In this document: positions 58,051 through 64,000 of the stretch, piece after piece
How positions within the stretch are numbered: the stretch's first letter is position 1
How the letters are laid out: every line of letters starts with the position of its first letter
Assembly: GCA_964023205.1 (NCBI GenBank)
Contig: OZ026845.1
Span: 8,876,001 to 8,940,000 of the forward strand
Reading direction: 5' to 3'
From: Lutraria lutraria
Taxonomy: Eukaryota > Mollusca > Bivalvia > Venerida > Mactridae
Length of the DNA: 64,000 bases
Position numbers and translations under genes: made by a program
The notes under the pieces: model-generated
Told to the model about the DNA's origin: nothing
Database searches by the model: none
Seen by the model: the letters and a program-made list of their open reading frames with translations, nothing else

Positions 58051-58336
58051 TGTTTATTTTCAGATGTTTTTTCTAAAGCTGTACTTCTCACATTCCTCAT
58101 CAAGTAATGTGTTGAACAGTCAGTGTTCTAACCCTAGCTATTGATGTCACATTTTATGTGTTAAGGTCTTTGTATCAATCTAATGGATTTGCCTTTTATG
58201 TTTCTGAATAAGATGTGTTTTCAAGGCTTGATTCAGATGGCTTACTTCAGTACACTGTTTTCATCCTTTTATAATTAAAACAAACAAAGAAACAATGAAT
58301 CTATAATATCTTAATATTATGAATGTAATACAATAC

Positions 58337-58446
58337 CTTTCTTGTCGTATAGATTTTATATGAGACTCTATCACAATTTCTTGTTCCTTTAAAGCTTCTG
58401 GATCTTCTGATAAACTTGGTGGTCCTTGAATTGATTGCTTAACAGT
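58337..58446 (-). CDS. MYO9: MYO9-like exon: linker with conserved helix
   Basis: 110 bp, phase 0 in (acceptor TACATTTACAG) and phase 2 out (donor GTATTG). It encodes a Ser/Pro-rich stretch (QGPPSLSEDPEALKEQ) and EIVIESHIKSIRQE, matching the class IX pattern E-I-L-I-E-R-I-Q-S-I-K-E-E that precedes the D-I-T-Y-R-L-P motif in the vertebrate protein. The next exon supplies that motif. Confidence 0.85.
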
Positions 58447-58489
58447 CTGTAAATGTAACAGTAACATACAATATACAAAGCAAGTATAT

Positions 58490-58650
58490 GTAATAGGGGG
58501 AGGAAAATAATGTACCAATGCGGGGCTCAAACCCGCGACCTCCTGCTTGCAAGTCAGATGCTCTAGTAACTGAGCTAATCGGGCTGGTGAATATCCCAGC
58601 CAATTTATAAATACAATATGCTACACCGCTACATATATAACAGAGTGAAC
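58490..58650 (-). mobile_element. tRNA-Ala-like repeat (SINE family B), copy 3
   Basis: On the minus strand: AAATTGGCTGGGATATTCAC, then GCCCGATTAGCTCAGTTACT, anticodon loop CTTGCAA (TGC), B box GGGTTTGAGCC and ACATTATTTTCC. The extended 5' and 3' flanks match 16366-16530. It lies in the MYO9 intron between 58446 and 59103, same strand as the gene. Confidence 0.7.
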
Positions 58651-58654
58651 CATT

Positions 58655-58950
58655 AAACCCACAGAGCAGGTAAAAACATGTGGGTACTAGTACATGACCC
58701 ATGGAGCAGATATTCAGATGTGAGTACCTGAATATGACCCACAGAGCAGGTATTCAGATTTGAGTACCAAAATATGACCCACAGAGTAGATATTCAGATG
58801 TGAGTACCTGAATATGACCCACAGAGCAGGTATTCAGAGTTGAGTACCAAAATATGACCCACAGAGTAGGTATTCAGATGTGAGTACCTGAATATGTCCA
58901 ATGAAGCAGGTATTACGACCCCCAGAGCAGGTTATCAGATGTGAGTACCA
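58655..58950. repeat. 40-bp tandem repeat, about 7 copies
   Basis: TATTCAGATGTGAGTACCTG plus AATATGACCCACAGAGCAGG. Two unit types alternate (AGTACCTG and AGTACCAA), a dimeric higher-order arrangement. It lies directly next to SINE family B copy 3 in a MYO9 intron. Confidence 0.9.
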
Positions 58951-59102
58951 TCAATCATATTGAATAGAAGGTTATTGTAAGGGTGGGGGGTCAATTATGC
59001 ACACTTATTTATATAAGTTCTTAACACCTAATAATCATGCTACACTATGAACAGATATGATACATTTTAGAGCCAGTTTTGGCAGAAAAACTGTCCACTC
59101 AC

Positions 59103-59247
59103 TTGTTTGTCTCCTACTGTACGCATGCTGGCCCGGACAACAGATAACCTCTCATTGGCTGTGGCTTCAGCAGACTCCAATGTATTAATATCTTGTAACT
59201 TGGACTTGATTTTCCTCAATTGTTCTTGTAAAATTTTCTCAACAACC
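59103..59247 (-). CDS. MYO9: MYO9-like exon: coiled linker after the RhoGAP domain
   Basis: 145 bp, phase 2 in (acceptor CAAATTTTAG) and phase 0 out (donor GTGAGT). It encodes VVEKILQEQLRKIKSKLQDI, then NTLESAEATANERLSVVRAS. Heptad-like spacing suggests a long helix. The E-Q-x-R-K-x-K and L-E-x-A-E motifs correspond to the segment directly after the GAP domain in class IX myosins. Confidence 0.88.
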
Positions 59248-59855
59248 CTAAAATTTGGAAGTAAAAATATTATGTTAAAATTCAACAAAAAATCAATGGA
59301 AAATGGATTCAAAGTTAAATGCAGTAAGATATTTAAAATCAAACTCAAATAATATAAAATGAAAAGGTCTAAAAGCCAGGGACATTCAGCATATGGTCTG
59401 TTTTACTCATGATGCCCTCAACAGGATCATTTTTATTATGCAATTTTATTAAACTGTCGAAACTGCATAATGTCAAGGTCAATGCTTGCTTCCAAGAGGT
59501 TTGATTACTTTCATAAGTTATATGGTCGAATGTACATGTATTTAACGATGTGCAGCATAATATTATATAAACACGCGGAATGGAACTTTCCCTAATGGTA
59601 AAACAATCTAATGTGGTTTGAAGCTAAAAATAATCGCATTCAGCAACTGTATAATTGTTCAGCTAAATAAAATCACACCTGCTGTTAATCAAGCAAGGTC
59701 AAGGACAGATGAAGGACAGCATGAATCAAATGAGTTAATTAAATGTGGTCATTGTTCTTGTATGTCTAAATATTACATACAGACAAATTTGTTTAACAGT
59801 GCCAATCAGTAACTTTAAAAACTTGGAGTGGAATTTAACATAATCTTGTACTTAC

Positions 59856-59987
59856 AATTGTTGCCGAGTAACCTGGACAAGTAAATCTTGAGCTTGTACT
59901 GCTTTTTCAGTCCTCAGTAAACATGGAGCAAAAATGATAGCTAGGCCATTAACAGACATCTTATTGGTCTTTTCATGTTGTGCAACT
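59856..59987 (-). CDS. MYO9: MYO9-like exon: end of the RhoGAP domain
   Basis: 132 bp, phase 2 in (acceptor AAAATTCAG) and phase 2 out (donor GTAAGT). It encodes VAQHEKTNKMSVNGLAIIFA, PCLLR and an amphipathic helix (AVQAQDLLVQVTRQQL). The family motif M-x-x-x-N-L-A-x-x-F-x-P has Gly where most RhoGAPs have Asn, with an Asn one position earlier. From memory, vertebrate MYO9 proteins also lack Asn there, so this looks like a family trait rather than damage. Confidence 0.92.
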
Positions 59988-60551
59988 CTGAATTTTAAGA
60001 CAATATCAGCTACACAAAAAGATCTAAGCAAAGTAATAACCGATAATCATTTCCGTAAAGCCCGTATTTTATAAATTTTGAATAGGTTTAAAAAGATTCA
60101 TTTTCTGAAAGAAACTTATAAAGGCACATGTTGGTTGAGCAGAAGCAAAAGATATCAATGTTAACTGAGCTAAATTCAACGGAACTATTGCAGAGGAAAA
60201 AGTTAAATCTAAATAATTATTTTCTAGAAAATAACCAAGACTGCTTCAGAACCTACTTGTGTCTGAGACCAAATCCCATCATTTGCCCAAAAGATATTTG
60301 CCCCTAATCTAGTACAAAAGGTAGGTAGGGCATTTGCTCCCCAGTGCTTCACTTGTGCGGGGATATGTCCACTAGACCATTTCTTTATAGGGGAGTGAAT
60401 ATCACAGAGGAGGGAAATGTCCTACTATCACCTGAGACAGGATCAATATAGTCATATACATCATGCAGTATCTTCATATACTCAAATCCATACTATTACT
60501 AAACACAAAAAAGAATTCATATGAATGTAAACATATCTTATTTGTACAAAC

Positions 60552-60657
60552 CTGGACAGATGAAATATTAATCTTTCTAACACATCATGGTTAACTTTAG
60601 GTAACTTCTCAATTAAAGAATACAAGACTTGTATAGCTTCTTTCTCATCATGAATTT
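60552..60657 (-). CDS. MYO9: MYO9-like exon: RhoGAP domain, central helices
   Basis: 106 bp, phase 1 in (acceptor AAATTTTTCAG) and phase 2 out (donor GTTTGT). It encodes EIHDEKEAIQVLYSLIEKLP and KVNHDVLERLIFHLSR, matching the RhoGAP pattern L-P-x-x-N-x-x-x-L-x-x-L-x-x-H-L. The Asn-His pair before the L-E-R-L-I-F-H-L run is the same as in vertebrate MYO9 proteins as I recall them. Confidence 0.92.
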
Positions 60658-61012
60658 CTGAAAAATTTGGGAATTGAAAATAATTAAAGTATGGTTTTTC
60701 AAAGCAAAAAGCAACATAAAGAACATGGCAAAATTGTGTTTGATGCACAGATCACAGATCTCATGATAGTCAATACAGATATGATTTCTTTAAGTAATAA
60801 GTATCTAAATTCAAGTTATATATAGCTTTTTGGAAAGCAACTCCCAATAGTACATAAAAACCTAAGATTTATTGCAAAACATAATCAGTGATGGCTAGGA
60901 ATATCTCTCTCAGGTCGTGCACAGACTGACACGCTGTCAGCAGTTCCAATCTGTCCTCTCATTCATACATCTTCCAAGCTTATTAGTATACATGTATTCT
61001 ATATATACCAAC

Positions 61013-61132
61013 CTGAAGCTTGCACAAATTCATCGTAGAATTCAAATGTGAGCACTGGTTCAGGAAGCTCTCGGAAGAAAGTTTTTAAGGTGCTTGTAAG
61101 TACATGGATAGGATACTCGTCAATACTGATTT
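61013..61132 (-). CDS. MYO9: MYO9-like exon: RhoGAP domain, helix B-C region
   Basis: 120 bp, phase 1 in and out; the acceptor follows a T-rich tract and the donor is GTTGGT. It encodes DEYPIHVLTSTLKTFFRELP followed by EPVLTFEFYDEFVQAS. The conserved RhoGAP motif L-K-x-F-x-R-E-L-P-x-P is complete, with the Lys and Arg that stabilise the switch regions of the GTPase. Confidence 0.92.
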
Positions 61133-61664
61133 CTGAAAAAAAAATAAATGTGTTTATAGCTCTAGATTCCTGATGCCAACTAAAAATGACTTGCAATGGC
61201 TCATCAGCTGTTCTCATGTATTCAATTCAATTTATTTACAACTGTTATAATACAACATATAAACATATAATTACATAAAACAAGTACATTTTATTGTGAA
61301 ACACAAAGTTGACTTTTGGCAAGATGATTAATATCACATAAAGTTCAAAGTTTGTTTACAGACATATAGCAAGGATAAATATAGTATTATTATATATGTG
61401 CATACTATGGATTCATAAAACAACACTTTACATATGTCAGTTAATGACTTGCCCAAGCAAAAAGGTGAAACAAGAACCTGGCACCTTCATTAGTGCTACA
61501 CGTTCCAGGATCTTCTCAATAAAGGTGTTAAACTTGTTAATTTCAAACACATAGATGAAGTATTGAATGTCAATACTATATAATGTGATTCATATACAAA
61601 TGAAAATTAATAACATAATATCGCAATCTCATTTTTCCTGGCTATATCCACACATATCACATAC

Positions 61665-61860
61665 CTTTTACACCAGAATCAAGCATTGTTTTTAACATGT
61701 TGATTTTTTGAGCCGCTCCAGATTTTCTATAAATTCCTTCAGTAAATAAACCATGGGTTTCTATTAGCATAATCAAATTATCCATGAATACTGGAATCTT
61801 ATCATCAGCTTCGATGAGATTTAGTAATGGTACAGCAAAGACTTTAGTTCCAACAATCCT
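61665..61860 (-). CDS. MYO9: MYO9-like exon: start of the RhoGAP domain
   Basis: 196 bp, phase 0 in (acceptor CTTTTACAG) and phase 1 out (donor GTATGTG). Residues VFAVPLLNLIEADDKIPVF open the RhoGAP fold, and HGLFTEGIYRKSGAAQ holds the arginine finger (Arg of YRKSG) that inserts into the Rho GTPase active site. The finger is intact, so GAP activity is expected. The preceding exon, expected to encode the C1 zinc finger, is not in the window. Confidence 0.9.
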
Positions 61861-64000
61861 CTGTAAAAGTAAACAATAAAATAAATGTACCTAGATGAAC
61901 AGTTCTACAAGTCACAACAATTAAGATTGTCATAAATCATTATATTGACCTCAGTTTTGAAGCATGCTCCATATATCAGCTTTATAACCTTTTAACAACA
62001 ATGATAACATACATGATAAATAACATTATTGTAATACAGCATTTCAGACCTAGTAAATATTTTGTTCATCAGTAACTGCATGGTAACAGGATACAATGAT
62101 ACAATCATGTATATAAGTAAATGTGACCAATATCAACACATCATTAGCGATTCAAATCAGTATACATGTACATGTACAGTTGTAAAATATATATGCTGAC
62201 CATGTGACACAGAAAATTTTGTAGTAACACGATTCCTGACCAAAACATTTATCCCCCTCCCCCTCGTACAATAGGAAAGTTTTTGTCTTACTTGGCAGGT
62301 TTTAATAATAATTCTCATAGAAGATTATATGATAAAGTATGACAGATCTCAACTAAAAATGGAAGTTAATACAACTGAATAAATACAATGTTAATACCTA
62401 GTAAATAATTTCAGCAAACAGCCAAATTCAACAGTTAACTTAAATACCCAGCCAAATTTGAAAGTCAACACCAATGACTCATGCAATCAGTGCTCTAGAA
62501 CAATCATACACATTATTTTTAAGATGTTGCATGTATTTAAGCTCAAAGCTGAACACATCTATGTTGAAAATGATGCTAAAAAAGAGATTTTGTGATCTCA
62601 ACTTCCAACAATCCTCACATTTGGTACATCGGTAAATAAGTTCTAAAGGCTATATCACGCACAACAAAATCATAAGAACACACAGTAAAGCATACATTTG
62701 ACATAGATGTTAATATTGCATGACATCAATCTATCGTATAACAACAAAATGAATAATGCTGATAGTTATTTGACAAATATCTTTGTAAAAAAGCTGTTTG
62801 TCGAACGCAAAGATTAAATAAACTCAACAACACATTGTAGACAAAAAGGAGAATCTAACGTTACACAGAACAGAGTTATTACATGAATACATTCCTTATG
62901 TCATGAAGATCCCTACGTATATATAAGAATTGGATATTTACTCTTACAATTTGAGTAATGAATTTGATGTGATGAAATAACAAGAGGTAATTAGAAACGA
63001 AAGAAAACAAATAGAGATAAATAAATAATTCTATATCTGTAACAAAAACTATACGTCAACAGAAATCAAACTCCACGGAACACAAACAGCCAAAATAAAT
63101 AGAAAATGATTTTTAGCCTCAGTTTTAATATTTGTAGTCTTACAGCATATCATACAGAACTAAAATTACTCATGTAAACTGGACTTGTATAGACTAGCAC
63201 TGCATCACTGAACGGTTACTAGTTTAACAATTGCATGGCAGATGTAGAAAAGCATTTTGTACTTTGGTCGGCATCAAAATTCACAGGCCCAAGTGAGCGA
63301 CGTCTATGGAAAGCTGACCTTATTGTTCAGTTTCCAAAAAGCATTCAGCTATACTGGCACATTTACTTGCTTACATTTTATTCAAATATGCCAATAAGGC
63401 CAAACAGTAAATCATTGGCAGCCATTATGACTAACACATAAACTTCCAAATTGCAAGACAAACACTCCCAATTACACTCTACACAGAGTATGTACCTTAA
63501 TCCTGTCAGACATACACTTTATTCATTGACCATGTACCTCGAAATTGTTAGATGTACATCACATAACCAAGGCGTGAGGTTATAACACTGAGATTAGGCA
63601 GTGACCTCATAACGAAATAAGTGATCTCTCACTTTCTCAATATTTGTTACAGAACTGCCTGGTCGTGATAATTTCACTCAATGTAATAATTCAGTCACTG
63701 TTAAATCTACCACAGAGGTGTGTTTTAGTACTATGCAGGTACATAATGATTGACTATAAGTACAAAACTAGTTGAAACATTTTCATACACAATTACAATG
63801 GGCACCAAATGATTGTAAAAGCAGTGAATGTGTCTAATCTCATACATAACCAAATAGTGTGACAACTTTTAAGGACAAGACAACATTCATAGACAACAAC
63901 TGTACTTTAATGCTGGCTGTACCCTAAACAACACAATTCATAATCATATTTATCATAATAATAAGCATTTTACAAATGTCTTATACAGTCTTTACTATAA
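61861..64000. other. MYO9 intron upstream of the RhoGAP exons, nothing recognised
   Basis: More than 2.1 kb of AT-rich sequence. No C1-domain exon (Cys/His-rich) was found, so the next coding exon lies beyond the window. A plus-strand frame at 63235-63441 is not supported by anything else. Confidence 0.55.

Larger units (their letters stand above)
46570..61860 (-). other. MYO9: Gene span: unconventional myosin IX-like gene (3' part, eight coding exons)
   Basis: Coding exons in order: 61665-61860, 61013-61132, 60552-60657, 59856-59987, 59103-59247, 58337-58446, 57514-57644 and 46570-47252. All introns are GT-AG and every junction keeps the frame, giving 540 residues and a stop. The order RhoGAP, helical linker with E-Q-L-R-K and L-E-S-A-E-A motifs, I-E-S-H-I-K-S-I-R-Q-E segment and D-I-x-x-x-x-L-P motif matches the tail of class IX myosins. 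These are single-headed motors that carry a RhoGAP and down-regulate Rho at actin structures. The motor, IQ and C1 parts are outside the window. Other RhoGAP proteins lack this linker pattern, so the family call is firm. Confidence 0.9.

Noticed and set aside
57490..58103. Three overlapping 152-168-codon minus-strand frames
   Set aside because: They are the 47-bp repeat read in three frames. Only the part from 57644 down is exon; the rest is listed as a repeat with alternative acceptors.
60290..60400. Possible tRNA-derived SINE on the minus strand (TGGTCTAGTGGACATA)
   Set aside because: The A-box-like stretch is good, but no B box at the right distance and no second copy were found.
63235..63441. 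68-codon plus-strand frame beginning MADVEKHF
   Set aside because: Its composition looks somewhat protein-like, but there is no splice context, no homology I recognise and no neighbouring exon. It lies inside a MYO9 intron on the other strand.

Overview
The window is eukaryotic nuclear DNA from an invertebrate, most likely a bivalve mollusc. It is AT-rich, genes are split into short exons with GT-AG introns, and repeats fill the space between them. The mollusc call rests on the repeat types: tRNA-derived SINEs ending in a GGGGCGTAAAAC-type tail, the dispersed AACAAGAGGGCC...GAGCTAAAA family, and the GTGTTT...AAACAC repeat family. I recognise these as typical of bivalve genomes, but I could not run a search.

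Two protein-coding genes are present, both on the minus strand and both incomplete. At 21-19300 lie the first five coding exons (268 codons) of an ankyrin-repeat protein; the gene continues beyond position 1. At 46570-61860 lie the last eight coding exons (540 codons plus stop) of a class IX unconventional myosin (MYO9-like), covering the RhoGAP domain, a coiled linker and the basic C-terminal tail; the motor, IQ and C1 parts lie beyond 64000. All splice junctions inferred here are GT-AG and phase-consistent. The two genes have no evident functional link.

Layout. 0-19.3 kb: ankyrin gene, with introns carrying a LINE 3' fragment, SINEs, large dispersed repeats and a 39-bp satellite (6.3-11.2 kb) split by a 1,580-bp TIR element. 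19.3-46.6 kb: intergenic, dominated by DNA transposons. These include a 6.1-kb TIR element (20864-26953, 7-bp target duplication) carrying a nested 3.3-kb element (22885-26139, 8-bp duplication), and an 8.8-kb element (29589-38363, 9-bp duplication) carrying a nested hAT-like element (32473-33868). 46.6-64 kb: MYO9 3' half, with a 10-kb last intron full of tandem arrays and SINEs.

Most notable: (1) two separate transposons whose terminal inverted repeats are made of tandem minisatellite arrays. In the larger one about ten outer units are colinear, mutation for mutation, between arms 8 kb apart. (2) A 47-bp tandem repeat across a MYO9 intron/exon boundary has multiplied the 3' splice site nine times. 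No transposase, CRISPR array, rRNA or convincing functional tRNA gene was seen.
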